Source of the DNA: Umezawaea sp049997955
Lineage (GTDB): Bacteria; Actinomycetota; Actinomycetes; Mycobacteriales; Pseudonocardiaceae
NCBI GenBank assembly: GCA_049997955.1
Contig: JAEBDY010000006.1
Span: forward strand, 310,001-374,000
Length of the DNA: 64,000 bases
Reading direction: 5' to 3'
The position numbers and the translations under genes were made by a program. The notes beneath the pieces were generated by a model that ran no database searches, was not told where the DNA came from, and worked only from the letters and a program-made list of their open reading frames with translations. Every line of letters begins with the position of its first letter. The first letter of the stretch is position 1. Shown piece by piece: positions 8,362-16,968 of the stretch.

Positions 8362-9045
8362 TCAGACGGAGGCGTGCCTGCGCCGGTCGACCGCACGGGC
8401 GGCGCGGGTGAACCCGAGCTGGATCACCGTGGTCACCACGGCCAGCCAGGCGACCGTGGCCCACAGGACCCGGTCGTTGAACCGCTGGTAGCCCTCGCGG
8501 ATGGCCAGGTCGCCGAGTCCGCCGCCGCCGATGATCCCGGCCATGGCCGAGTAGCCCAGCACGGCGATCACGGTCACGCCGATGGCGTTGATCAACGCGG
8601 GCAGGGATTCCCGGAGCAGCACGCTGCGCACGATCCTCAGCGTGCTCGCCCCGGTCGTCACGGCGGCCTCGACCACGGCGACGTGCACCTCGGACAGGAT
8701 GTTCTGCACCAGCCTGCCGACGAACGGCACGGCTCCGATCGACAGCGGCACGATCACCGCGGTGGTGCCGATCGAGCTGCCGAGCACCAAGCGGGTGAGC
8801 GCCGTCAACGCGATGAGCAGCACCACGAACGGCATCGACCGACCGAGGTCGGTGATGAAGCCGAGCGCCTTGTGCGCCAACGGTCTCGGCCGCAGCCCAC
8901 CGGGGGCGGTGAGCTGCAGCCAGACTCCTACCGGAATGCCGAGCACGGTCGCGACCAGGGTGGAGACGCCCACCATGTACAACGTCTCGCCGGTTGCTTC
9001 GACGAGCATGTCGAACACGGTGGACCAGGGTGTAGCAGTCCTCAC
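8362..9045 (-). CDS. metI: Methionine ABC transporter permease
   Basis: 227-residue MetI-type permease with about five membrane segments and the ATPase-coupling EAA-like loop AAVTTGASTLRIVRSVLLRE. Other typical segments are GRSMPFVVLLIALTALTR and GGGGLGDLAI. GTG 9045 overlaps the metN stop in GTGA, so the two are translationally coupled; earlier in-frame codons would run far into metN. It forms the membrane channel for the MetN ATPase and MetQ lipoprotein encoded on either side. Confidence 0.95.
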   Translation of the reverse strand: MRTATPWSTVFDMLVEATGETLYMVGVSTLVATVLGIPVGVWLQLTAPGGLRPRPLAHKALGFITDLGRSMPFVVLLIALTALTRLVLGSSIGTTAVIVPLSIGAVPFVGRLVQNILSEVHVAVVEAAVTTGASTLRIVRSVLLRESLPALINAIGVTVIAVLGYSAMAGIIGGGGLGDLAIREGYQRFNDRVLWATVAWLAVVTTVIQLGFTRAARAVDRRRHASV

Positions 9046-10064
9046 GCAGCCACTCCCTGCGGCCCCTTGAGGGTTCGCTGCACGGACGCGCCCGCTTCGG
9101 AGATCCACTCCAGCGCGGAGTCCGCGCGCTCACCCGTGAGGCCGACGCGGAAGCGCGCGACCGGCGTCTCGCCGAGCCGCGTGAGACCGCCGCCGAGCAG
9201 GTTCAGCTCGACGCCGAACCGGCTGGTGACCTCAGGCAGCAGCGCGCCGACGGCCGCGAAGCCGACCAGCACGACGTCCGCGACGCGGTCGAAACGGCTC
9301 TCCGCCAACGGGTTCTGGTCCACGGAGGGCAGCAGCGAGGCGGCGGTGCGGCTGGCGGCGTTGGACACCAGGTCCAGCACGCGGCCGTGTTCCACGACCC
9401 GGCCGTCCTCCAGCACGGCGACGTCGTCGCAAATCCGGCGCACCACCGCCATGTCGTGCGTGACGACGAGCACGGTGATGCCCAGTTCGGCGCGGGCGCG
9501 GTCCAGCACGGTCAGCACCGAGCCGGTCGTGTCGGGGTCCAGCGCGGAGGTCGGCTCGTCCGCGAGGAGCACGGAGGGCCCGGCCGCGAGGGCGCGGGCG
9601 ACGGCGATGCGCTGGCGCTGCCCGCCGGACAGCTGGTCGGGGTAGCTACCGGCCTTGTCGGTCAGGCCGACCAGGTCCAGCAGCTCGGCGACGCGGTTGC
9701 GGCGCTGCGGTCCGGGAACGCCCGCGGACTCCAGCGGCAGCGCCACGTTGCCCGCGGCGGTGCGCTGCCGCAGCAGCGAATCCCCTTGCGGCACAACGCC
9801 GATCTGCCGACGCGCGGCCCGCAGGGCGGTGCCGTCCAGCGACACGAGGTCGGTGCCGTCCACGCGGATCGCGCCGCTGTCCGGGCGCTCCAGCAGTGCG
9901 ACGCACCGGGCGAGGGTGGACTTGCCCGCTCCGCTCGGCCCGACGACGCCGAGCACGGTGCCCGCGTTCACTTCGAGGTTGACGCTGTTCAGGGCCACGA
10001 CAGGACCGTTGCGCCCGGCGAATGACTTGGTGAGGTTTTCGACTGTGATCACGTTTCGCTCCAC
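9042..10064 (-). CDS. metN: Methionine ABC transporter ATP-binding protein
   Basis: 340-residue ATPase that powers methionine import. It has Walker A GPSGAGKST, the signature LSGGQRQRIAVARAL, Walker B LLADEPTSALDP and the His switch VVTHD. The C-terminal ~100 residues form the NIL/ACT-like domain that gives allosteric inhibition by methionine in known MetN proteins. The start is GTG 10064, or GTG four codons later. It is the first gene of metNIQ, about 200 bases downstream of a SAM riboswitch. Confidence 0.95.
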   Translation of the reverse strand: MERNVITVENLTKSFAGRNGPVVALNSVNLEVNAGTVLGVVGPSGAGKSTLARCVALLERPDSGAIRVDGTDLVSLDGTALRAARRQIGVVPQGDSLLRQRTAAGNVALPLESAGVPGPQRRNRVAELLDLVGLTDKAGSYPDQLSGGQRQRIAVARALAAGPSVLLADEPTSALDPDTTGSVLTVLDRARAELGITVLVVTHDMAVVRRICDDVAVLEDGRVVEHGRVLDLVSNAASRTAASLLPSVDQNPLAESRFDRVADVVLVGFAAVGALLPEVTSRFGVELNLLGGGLTRLGETPVARFRVGLTGERADSALEWISEAGASVQRTLKGPQGVAA

Positions 10065-10102
10065 GGCTACGCGCGGCGTCGCTGTGCTTGTGGCGTGCGA
10101 CG

Positions 10103-10135
10103 GCCGTCCTCAATGGACCGTCCGATGAGGACGGC
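10103..10135 (-). promoter_or_regulatory. Hairpin in the metN leader (candidate expression platform)
   Basis: GCCGTCCTCA and its complement form a 10-bp stem with a 13-nt loop between the SAM aptamer and metN. It lacks a U-run. It may be the attenuator that the riboswitch controls, or simply a leader hairpin. Confidence 0.45.
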
Positions 10136-10646
10136 GAGGAATTCGGGTAGAGGCTAGGGGTTGGAAGAGTCGCCTGAACGGACGAGTTAGCGTCGACAGC
10201 CCGTGTTGGTGCGACGGCACTGGTCGACTGTCCGTCGCCGTGTGAGCATTCCCTGCGTGGGCACGTAATCCTCCATCGAGCCTGGCGGAAGCACCTGCCC
10301 GCGTCCAGCGGGTGGTTGCTGCGGCGTCAAAGAGCCAGGTCTCTCGGCCGCTCGGGATGGCACCACGAGTAGACCCGACGCGAGCACGCGAACGCAAGCC
10401 CGAAAGGCCCAGAATCTGGGATCGTTCGAGAAGTCACACTTCTGGACCAGCATCAACGCCCGAATCCGGTACCGGACCCGTGGATCTCCGGCCGAACGGC
10501 GTACGAGCCGATGATCAAACGGCACCCTTACGCCCGAACAGGTGAATCGGGTGTCCCCGATCCCGGCAGACCACTCCCCGGCGATCCCGCCGACGCCCGC
10601 CCGGTACGCCCTGCCCGCGACCACGCACCAGCCGCGGGACCGGTGG
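10136..10646. other. Intergenic stretch between metN and ksgA
   Basis: Apart from the SAM riboswitch no gene is seen. The part from about 10380 to 10646 should hold the met promoter (minus strand) and the region downstream of ksgA. No clear terminator was found in it. Confidence 0.5.
10270..10365 (-). ncRNA. SAM riboswitch (SAM-I / S-box, actinobacterial form)
   Basis: Read on the minus strand the region has the S-box core in order: P1 strand CATCCCGAG, then GGCCGAGAGACC, GGCTCTTTGACGCC, GCAGCAACC, a GC stem (CCCGC-TGGAC-GCGGG), AGGTGCTTCC and the closing P1 strand CTCGATG. These match the conserved SAM-binding elements (GAG..AC, TGA.GCC, GCAACC, GGTGC..TCC). Location upstream of metNIQ is a known site for this class: high SAM should lower methionine import. 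Assigned by eye; exact ends are approximate. Confidence 0.85.
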
Positions 10647-11519
10647 TCACACGGTCGCGGCGATGCGGGCGAAGTCGGCCACGCTGAGCTGCTCCCCGCG
10701 GATGCCGGGGTCGACCCCGGCGGCGACGAGTCGGCGTTCCGCCTCCACGGCGGAACCCGCCCATCCGGACAACGCGGCCCGCATGGTCTTCCGCCGCTGC
10801 GCGAAAGCCGCGTCCACCAACGTGAACAGCGCCCTCCGGTCCACAGTGGACATCAACTCGGGGCGCCGCTTGAACGCCACCAGCGCCGAGTCGACGTTCG
10901 GCACGGGCCAGAACACCGATCGCGGAACGGGCCCGGCCCGGCGGGCGTCGGCGTACCAGGCGAGCTTCACGCTCGGCACCCCGTACACCTTGCTGCCGGG
11001 ACCGGCGGCCATCCGGTCGGCCACCTCGGCCTGCACCATGACGAGCCCCTTGGTCAACGACGGCAGCTCGGCCATCAGGTGCAGCACGACCGGCACGGCG
11101 ACGTTGTACGGCAGGTTCGCCACGAGGGCGGTCGGAGCGACCGGCAGGTCGGCCGCCAGGACGCGCATGGCGTCGGCGAGGACCACGTGGAGGCGGTCCG
11201 CCAGCCCGGGAGCCCGTTCCAGGGCCGTCTGGGGCAACCTGGCGGCCAGGACGGGGTCGATCTCCACGGCGACGAGGCTGCGGCACGCGGGCAGCAGGGC
11301 CAGCGTCAGGGAGCCGAGGCCGGGGCCGACCTCCAGCACGACGTCGTCCGGGGTCAGCTCCGCCACCGTCACGATGCGCCGAACCGTGTTCGGGTCGTGG
11401 ACGAAGTTCTGGCCGAGCTTCTTGGTGGGGCGGATGTCCAGTTCGGCCGCTAGGCGCCGAACGTCGGCCGGGCCGAGGAGCATGCTCCCCGGCCCGGTCG
11501 ACGACGGTTGTTCAGTCAC
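10647..11519 (-). CDS. ksgA: 16S rRNA (adenine(1518)-N6/adenine(1519)-N6)-dimethyltransferase
   Basis: Dimethylates two adjacent adenines in the 3'-terminal helix of 16S rRNA during 30S maturation. 290 residues with KKLGQNFVHDPNTVRRIV, the SAM-binding motif LEVGPGLGSLTLALL and the catalytic NLPYNVAVPVVLHL (NLPY motif). The start is taken as GTG 11519, ten bases after the rpfB stop; no good Shine-Dalgarno precedes it, and ATG 11483, behind GGGGAG, is an alternative. rpfB-ksgA is the conserved actinobacterial pair (Rv1009-Rv1010). Confidence 0.95.
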   Translation of the reverse strand: MTEQPSSTGPGSMLLGPADVRRLAAELDIRPTKKLGQNFVHDPNTVRRIVTVAELTPDDVVLEVGPGLGSLTLALLPACRSLVAVEIDPVLAARLPQTALERAPGLADRLHVVLADAMRVLAADLPVAPTALVANLPYNVAVPVVLHLMAELPSLTKGLVMVQAEVADRMAAGPGSKVYGVPSVKLAWYADARRAGPVPRSVFWPVPNVDSALVAFKRRPELMSTVDRRALFTLVDAAFAQRRKTMRAALSGWAGSAVEAERRLVAAGVDPGIRGEQLSVADFARIAATV

Positions 11520-11529
11520 GCGGCAATTG

Positions 11530-13035
11530 TTACGCCAAGCCCAGCTTCGCCCGGCAGCCGGGCCACGCGGAGTACGCGCCGCCCGCGGCGTCGCGGACCT
11601 TCGTGGCCGTGGCGATCTGCTGCTCACGGGTCGCCTGGTGCGCCATCGGCGCGTACTGGGTGCCGCCGTAGGCGGCCCAGGTGGACGCGCTGAACTGGAG
11701 GCCGCCGTAGTAGCCGTTGCCGGTGTTGATGGCCCAGTTGCCGCCCGCCTCGCAGCCCGCGAGCCGGTCCCAGTCGCTGCCGTCGGAGATGACGGGGCTC
11801 GCAGGAACGGGAGCGGCCTTGGTGCCCTTGCGGATCTTCTTGGTGACGGGCTCCCTGACGACCTTGGAGCCGATCTCCTCGCGGCCGACTTCCTGGCCGT
11901 TCTTCTGCGTGACCCGATAGGACTTCATCGCCTCGCCGGCGACGCCCTCCTGCTCGACCTTGGTCTCGCCCTTCTTCATCTCCGCGTCGAGGATCTCCTC
12001 GACCGGCGCGGGGATGGGCTCGGCCACGTTGATCACGGAGATGCCGGTGCGGCTGATGTGGATCTCGGCACCGTTGGTGATCTTGAGGTCCGCGCCGCCC
12101 TCGACGGAGTCCTCGGCACCCAGCGGCGTCATCTTCTCGGCCTGCATGAGCTCGCCGACGGTCAGCGCCGTGGTCTTCAGCTGACGGGGCTCGGTGCCGC
12201 CGTCGTACACCGTGATGTTCTTCAGGCTCTTGACCTGCAGCGCCATGCCCCCGAGGGGCACGTCCTTGCCGCGGTCGTCGGAGACCCAGGCGCCCTCGTC
12301 CTCGATGCCCAGCTGGTCGAGCGCCTCGCCGACGCTGACCGAGCGGACCCAGCCCTCCTTCTGCTCGCCGTCGACGGTCGCCTTCACCAGTCGGCCGCGG
12401 TCGAGGGTGATCTTGCCGCCGTCGCCGACCTTGGCGTTCGGCGACGGGCTCAGCGCGTCGTGCTCGCCGACCGCGATGCCCTCGTCGGCGAGGATGTCGC
12501 CGACGGTCGAGTCGAACGTGCGGACGGTCTTCTCCTGGCCGTCCACGTCGACCGTGATCGACTTGTCCATCGCGATGGCGGTCGCGCCGCCGCCGGTGAT
12601 GGTCACCAGCAGGGCCAGCACGGTCGCCTTGAGGAACTTGCGCTTCCACGTGCTGACGGCCTCGACGAGCGCGGGAGGCGGTCCGCTGGGCTGCGCGGTG
12701 GCGTACTGCCTCGCCGGCATCTCCTCGGGCAGCTCGTCGGGGATGACGATGGCCGGGAGGAGCGTGGTCTCGGCGTTGATCAGGCGGATGAGCTCGTCGA
12801 CGTCCACGTTCGCCGTGGCGAGCAGCTCGTCCGCGTCGGAGCCGAGGACCTCGTAGACGTCGGCGGGCGTGACGCTCAGGCCGCTCAGGCTCGGGGAACT
12901 CGGGTGGTCGACGAAAGCCGGGGGTTCCATGACGCCCGTCGCGGTGGCCGTACCGGTCACCGGCGTGAACCAGTCGGTGTCGTCGTTGAACGAGTTCACC
13001 GAGCCGTTCGCGCGGGGTCTGCCGCGTTCGATCAC
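11530..13035 (-). CDS. rpfB: Resuscitation-promoting factor RpfB
   Basis: Secreted or membrane-anchored muralytic enzyme that cleaves peptidoglycan during resuscitation and growth. 501 residues: a long cytoplasmic N-terminus (~130 residues, longer than in mycobacterial RpfB), one membrane segment (about 134-156), three DUF348 repeats (each around TFDSTVGDIL / SVGEALDQLG / TVGELMQAEK), a G5 domain (about 340-420) and the C-terminal lysozyme-like Rpf domain starting near WDRLAGCEAGGNW, with the catalytic Glu in CEAGGNW. GTG 13035 is preceded by AGGAGG at 13046-13051. Upstream lies a ~300-base leader without genes. Its product and the downstream KsgA are co-transcribed. Confidence 0.95.
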   Translation of the reverse strand: MIERGRPRANGSVNSFNDDTDWFTPVTGTATATGVMEPPAFVDHPSSPSLSGLSVTPADVYEVLGSDADELLATANVDVDELIRLINAETTLLPAIVIPDELPEEMPARQYATAQPSGPPPALVEAVSTWKRKFLKATVLALLVTITGGGATAIAMDKSITVDVDGQEKTVRTFDSTVGDILADEGIAVGEHDALSPSPNAKVGDGGKITLDRGRLVKATVDGEQKEGWVRSVSVGEALDQLGIEDEGAWVSDDRGKDVPLGGMALQVKSLKNITVYDGGTEPRQLKTTALTVGELMQAEKMTPLGAEDSVEGGADLKITNGAEIHISRTGISVINVAEPIPAPVEEILDAEMKKGETKVEQEGVAGEAMKSYRVTQKNGQEVGREEIGSKVVREPVTKKIRKGTKAAPVPASPVISDGSDWDRLAGCEAGGNWAINTGNGYYGGLQFSASTWAAYGGTQYAPMAHQATREQQIATATKVRDAAGGAYSAWPGCRAKLGLA

Positions 13036-13337
13036 AGGGTCGATACCTCCTGAAGGCGGGAGCCGACGCTCCGCGCACCATGGGTGCTACCTGACGTGCA
13101 GTGGAGTAACTCGACTGCTCCTCGGCAACTCCCGTGCGTTCGCTCGACTACTCGCTTCTGGCAGTGGTACCCGCCCCGACAACGGGTGTGCTCCCCCTCG
13201 CCGGCTTTCGCCGTTCGGGGGCACGGTCACGGGACCGTAACGGAGGTCGGGAAGTTCCGCAAACACCCCGCTCGAAGTTGTGATGTGAGACACCCCAATG
13301 GCGGAGTAAATGATTGCTCCATTTGCCGTAAACGCCA
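13036..13337 (-). promoter_or_regulatory. Structured leader and promoter region of rpfB
   Basis: No gene fits here. On the minus strand, 13193-13221 folds into CCCCC..CGGC-GAAA-GCCG..GGGGG (a GNRA-capped hairpin). At 13226-13241 the plus strand reads GTCAC-N6-GTAAC, i.e. two pentamers 11 bp apart resembling half-sites of the cell-wall regulator MtrA. I looked for the c-di-AMP (ydaO) riboswitch found before some rpf genes and did not see its conserved core. Confidence 0.4.
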
Positions 13338-14177
13338 TTACGACCACGCCACGTCACGAAGTCCGAAGACGCGCTCGGCATTTCGGGTGACCACAGCGCC
13401 GAACTCCCCGAGATCAACACCACGGAGCGTAGCGATTGCCCGAAGGGTGTAATTCGCGGCGTACGGCTCGTTCGGGCGCCCCCGGAACGGGTGGGGCGTC
13501 AGGAAGGGAGCGTCGGTCTCGACCAGGATCCGATCTTCCGGGACCCACTCGGCGGCCTCCCGCAGCGCCGCCGAGTTCTTGAACGTCACCGGCCCGGCGA
13601 ACGAGAGGACGAACCCGCGCTCCACGCACGCGCGCGCGAAGTCGAGGTCGCCGGAGAAGCAGTGGAAGACCACAGTGGACGGCGCGCCCTCGGCGTCCAG
13701 AATGCTCAGGACGTCCGAGTGCGCGTCCCGGTCGTGGATCATCAGCGCCTTGCCGACGCGCTTGGAAAGCTCGATGTGCCAACGGAAAGCGTCCTGCTGC
13801 GCCGCGGGCGGCGAGTAGTCCCAGTAGTAGTCCAGACCGGTCTCGCCGATCGCGACCACGCGCGGGTGCTCGGCCAGCTTCGCCAGTTCGTCCCGCTCCG
13901 CGTCGCCGAACGACGACGTCCGGGTCGGGTGCAGCGCCACCGCGCCGAACACCCTCGGGTCCCACGTGGACGCTTCCGCGACCCAGCGGGCGGACGGCAG
14001 GTCGTCGGCGACCGTGACGACCCGGTCGATCCCCGCGGCCGCCGCCCGGTCCAGGATCTCGACCACGTCGTCGCGGGTGCGCGCGCCGCACGCGTCCAGG
14101 TGCGTGTGCGAGTCGACCACCGGTACCGGGAGCTTCTCCGGGACCGGTGGTCGCTCACCGTGCCTCTTGGACGTCAC
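13338..14177 (-). CDS. tatD: TatD-family metal-dependent DNase
   Basis: 279-residue TIM-barrel hydrolase of the TatD family. Metal-binding motifs are VDSHTHLD near the N-terminus, a Glu in IGETGLDYYWD, LMIHDRDAH, VFHCFSGD and the terminal ETDAPFLTPHPFRG. Known members are 3'-5' DNases. GTG 14177 overlaps the metG stop in GTGA, so the earlier in-frame ATG inside metG is not needed. metG-tatD-rpfB-ksgA is the same order as Rv1007c-Rv1010. Confidence 0.94.
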   Translation of the reverse strand: MTSKRHGERPPVPEKLPVPVVDSHTHLDACGARTRDDVVEILDRAAAAGIDRVVTVADDLPSARWVAEASTWDPRVFGAVALHPTRTSSFGDAERDELAKLAEHPRVVAIGETGLDYYWDYSPPAAQQDAFRWHIELSKRVGKALMIHDRDAHSDVLSILDAEGAPSTVVFHCFSGDLDFARACVERGFVLSFAGPVTFKNSAALREAAEWVPEDRILVETDAPFLTPHPFRGRPNEPYAANYTLRAIATLRGVDLGEFGAVVTRNAERVFGLRDVAWS

Positions 14178-15967
14178 TTGACGATGGGAGCCCACTCGGG
14201 ACCGGTCTCGCCCAGTTCGGGGTCGAGCTTCTGGAACAGCGGCACCGGCTTCTCCAGCGGCCTGCCGACCTCGATCGGCGTCGAGGCCCAGGTCGCCTGC
14301 TCACCCGCGTAGTCGCCGGTCAGGATCGGGTACTTGCGGTCCGTCTCGTCCAGGTCGGTGACCTCGACCATCTGCGGCTGCGCGGCCCACACGCCCGTGC
14401 CGCCCAGCGCCTCGTGCACCTTCTGCGCCGAGTGCGGCAGGAACGGCGTCAGCAGCGTGTTCGCGTCCTGCACGACCTGGAGCGCGGTGTGCAGGATCGT
14501 GTCCCTGCGGTCCGGGTCGTCCTTGACCTTCCACGGCTCCTGCTCGGACAGGTACCTGTTCGCGGCCGTGACGACCCGCATGGCCTCGCTCGAAGCGAGC
14601 TTGAACCGGGAACGGCGCAAGTTCGCGCCGACCGTCTCGAACGCCGCGCGCGAGAGCGCCTTCAGCTCCTCGTCCGCCGCGGTCGGGGCCGACGGGCGCG
14701 GGATGGAGCCGACGTTCTTGTGCGCCATCGAGACCGACCGGTTGACCAGGTTGCCCCACTCGTTCGCCAGCTCGAAGTTGGTGCGCCGGACGAACTCGTC
14801 CCAGGTGAAGTCGGTGTCCTGGTTCTCGGGACCCGCCACCGAGATGAAGTAGCGCAGCGCGTCCGGACCGAAGTCGCGGAGGAAGTCGCGCACGTAGATC
14901 ACGGTGCCGCGGGAGGTGGAGAACTTCGAGCCGCTCATCGTGAGGAACTCGCTGGAGACGACCTCGGTCGGCAGGTTCAGGTTCCCGAAGGAGCCGGGCT
15001 GCCCGCCCTTGTCGCCGGTGCCGTTCTGCCCCATCAGCAGCGACGGCCAGATCAGCGAGTGGAAGACGATGTTGTCCTTGCCCATGAAGTAGTAGCCCTG
15101 GGCCGAGGGGTCGGTCCAGAACTCCTTCCAGGCGTCGTCGTTCCCGCTGCGCCGAGCCCACTCGACGCTGGCGGACAGGTAGCCGATCACCGCGTCGAAC
15201 CACACGTAGAACCGCTTCATCGGCTGGTCGCGCCAGCCGTCCAGCGGCACCGGGATGCCCCAGTCGAGGTCGCGGGTGATCGCGCGCGGGCGCAGGTCGC
15301 CGAGCAGGTTCTGGCTGAACTTGAGCACGTTCGGCCGCCAGTCCGTGCGGCCGGACAGGTAGCCGCCGAGCGACTCGGCGAACGCGGGCAGGTCCAGGAA
15401 CAGGTGCTCGGTCTCGATGAACTTCGGCACCTCGCCGTTGATCCGCGACCGCGGGTTCTTCAGGTCGGCCGGGTCCAGCTGGTTGCCGCAGTTGTCGCAC
15501 TGGTCGCCGCGCGCGCCGTCGTACCCGCAGATCGGGCAGGTGCCCTCGATGTAGCGGTCGGGCAGCGTCCGGCCGGTCGACGGGCTGATCGCGCCCATCT
15601 GCGTCTTCGGCACGACGTAGCCGTTGCGCCACAGGCCGAGGAACAGCTCCTGCACCACCCGGTAGTGGTTGCCGGTGGTGGTGCGGGTGAACAGGTCGTA
15701 GGACAGCCCGAGGCCCTGGAGGTCCTCGGCGATCACGCGGTTGTACTTGTCGGCCAGCTCGCGGGTGGTCAGGCCCTCCTGGTCGGCCTGCACCGAGATC
15801 GGTGTGCCGTGCTCGTCGGTGCCGCTGACCATGAGCACCCGGTTGCCCGACATTCGCATGTAGCGGGAGAACACGTCGGAGGGGACACCGAAACCGGAAA
15901 CGTGGCCGATGTGGCGGGGGCCGTTGGCGTATGGCCAGGCCACCGCCGTCAACACGGGGGCACTCAT
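14174..15967 (-). CDS. metG: Methionyl-tRNA synthetase
   Basis: 597-residue class I synthetase charging tRNA-Met. It has the HIGH motif (PRHIGHVSG), the KMSKS equivalent KFSTSRG and a zinc knuckle CPICGYDGARGDQCDNCG. There is no C-terminal tRNA-binding EMAP domain, as expected for the actinobacterial short form. The start is ATG 15967 (MSAPVLTAVAWPYANG); TAGGCT sits seven bases upstream, so the mRNA is probably leaderless. The stop overlaps the tatD start. Confidence 0.97.
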   Translation of the reverse strand: MSAPVLTAVAWPYANGPRHIGHVSGFGVPSDVFSRYMRMSGNRVLMVSGTDEHGTPISVQADQEGLTTRELADKYNRVIAEDLQGLGLSYDLFTRTTTGNHYRVVQELFLGLWRNGYVVPKTQMGAISPSTGRTLPDRYIEGTCPICGYDGARGDQCDNCGNQLDPADLKNPRSRINGEVPKFIETEHLFLDLPAFAESLGGYLSGRTDWRPNVLKFSQNLLGDLRPRAITRDLDWGIPVPLDGWRDQPMKRFYVWFDAVIGYLSASVEWARRSGNDDAWKEFWTDPSAQGYYFMGKDNIVFHSLIWPSLLMGQNGTGDKGGQPGSFGNLNLPTEVVSSEFLTMSGSKFSTSRGTVIYVRDFLRDFGPDALRYFISVAGPENQDTDFTWDEFVRRTNFELANEWGNLVNRSVSMAHKNVGSIPRPSAPTAADEELKALSRAAFETVGANLRRSRFKLASSEAMRVVTAANRYLSEQEPWKVKDDPDRRDTILHTALQVVQDANTLLTPFLPHSAQKVHEALGGTGVWAAQPQMVEVTDLDETDRKYPILTGDYAGEQATWASTPIEVGRPLEKPVPLFQKLDPELGETGPEWAPIVK

Positions 15968-15974
15968 GCGGGTA

Positions 15975-15980
15975 AGCCTA
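15975..15980 (-). promoter_or_regulatory. -10 box of leaderless metG
   Basis: TAGGCT on the minus strand, seven bases before the metG ATG. Confidence 0.55.
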
Positions 15981-16095
15981 CGGATGACCACCGGCGGGCC
16001 GCGCGCCGGTCGTCCGACCAGGACTAGTCAGCCGTGATCTACCTCACGAGGAGCGGGTTCCTCCGCCCTGACCACGGAAAAGGTCGCGAACGACG

Positions 16096-16944
16096 TCAGC
16101 GGGCGCTGACCGCCGCGTCGTAGAGCGCCTTCTTGCTCACGCCCGCCGCCTCGGCGACCTCGGCGGCGGCGGACTTCATCCGCTCGCCGTCGGCGACCCG
16201 CTGCCGCACCTCGGCGACCAGCGACGCCAGGTCGGTGGGAGCCTCGGACGGTTCGGCGCCGGACAGCACGACGGTGATCTCGCCGCGCACGCCGTCGACG
16301 GCCCACTCGGCCAGTTCCCCCAGGCCGCCGCGCTTCACCTCCTCGTAGGTCTTGGTCAGCTCGCGGCACACCGCGGCGGCCCGGTCCGCGCCCAGCACGA
16401 ACGCGGCGTCGGCGAGCGTGTCGGCGATCCGGTGCGGCGACTCGAAGAACACGACCGTCCGCGGCTCGGTCTTGAGCCCCGCGAACCACTTGCGCCGCTC
16501 CCCCTGCTTGCGCGGCGGGAACCCGTCGAAGCAGAACCGGTCGCACGGCAGACCCGACACGGCCAGCGCCGTCGTGACCGCGGAAGGCCCCGGCAGGCAC
16601 GTCACGGGCAGGTCCTCGGCCACGCACGCGGCCACCAGCCGGTAGCCCGGATCGGACACGCTCGGCATGCCCGCGTCGGTCACCAGCAGCACCGTCGACC
16701 CCGCGTGCATCGCCTCCACCAGGCCCGGAAGCCTGCTGACCTCCACCTGGTCGTAGAAGCTCACGACCCGGCCGGTGGGCTTCACGTTGAGCGCGGACGC
16801 CAGCCAGTGCAACCTGCGGGTGTCCTCCGCCGCCACGACGTCGGCGGTCTCCAACGCCTCCACGAGCCGGGGGGACGCGTCGCGAACTTCGCCCAGTGGC
16901 GTGGCTGCCAGAACCAAACGGCCTGATCCAGATACGGGACTCAC
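16096..16944 (-). CDS. rsmI: 16S rRNA (cytidine(1402)-2'-O)-methyltransferase
   Basis: SAM-dependent tetrapyrrole-methylase-fold enzyme that 2'-O-methylates C1402 in the 30S P site. Motifs: LVLAATPLGEVRDASPR, AAEDTRRL, LVTDAGMPSVSDPGYRL, LPGPSAVTTAL and the family pair FDGFPPRKQGERRKW and FFESPHRIADTL. GTG 16944 is chosen (282 residues): a TAGGGT box lies seven bases upstream. An earlier in-frame GTG at 16953 would sit right against that -10 box. The C-terminal ~40 residues carry the helix-turn-helix-like tail seen in RsmI. Divergent from the mannosyltransferase with only 24 bases between start codons. Confidence 0.95.
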   Translation of the reverse strand: MSPVSGSGRLVLAATPLGEVRDASPRLVEALETADVVAAEDTRRLHWLASALNVKPTGRVVSFYDQVEVSRLPGLVEAMHAGSTVLLVTDAGMPSVSDPGYRLVAACVAEDLPVTCLPGPSAVTTALAVSGLPCDRFCFDGFPPRKQGERRKWFAGLKTEPRTVVFFESPHRIADTLADAAFVLGADRAAAVCRELTKTYEEVKRGGLGELAEWAVDGVRGEITVVLSGAEPSEAPTDLASLVAEVRQRVADGERMKSAAAEVAEAAGVSKKALYDAAVSAR

Positions 16945-16951
16945 AGCCTTC

Positions 16952-16961
16952 ACCCTACGAT
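16952..16961. promoter_or_regulatory. Bidirectional leaderless promoter, rsmI / pmt
   Basis: ACCCTACGAT fits ANNNTANNNT: TACGAT reads right, seven bases before the pmt GTG (16969), and TAGGGT reads left, seven bases before the rsmI GTG (16944). The two -10 boxes share the central TA. Confidence 0.7.
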
Positions 16962-16968
16962 CGCACCC

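Noticed and set aside
13036..13337. c-di-AMP (ydaO/yuaA) riboswitch before rpfB
   Set aside because: Expected by analogy with some rpf genes, but its conserved core words are not present; kept only as an unassigned structured leader.
14147..16027. A 626-codon frame opposite metG
   Set aside because: MetG on the minus strand has HIGH, KFSTS and zinc motifs; the plus frame is low-complexity Arg/Val/Gly.
16945..16953. GTG 16953 as the rsmI start
   Set aside because: It abuts and overlaps the TAGGGT -10 box that is correctly spaced for GTG 16944.
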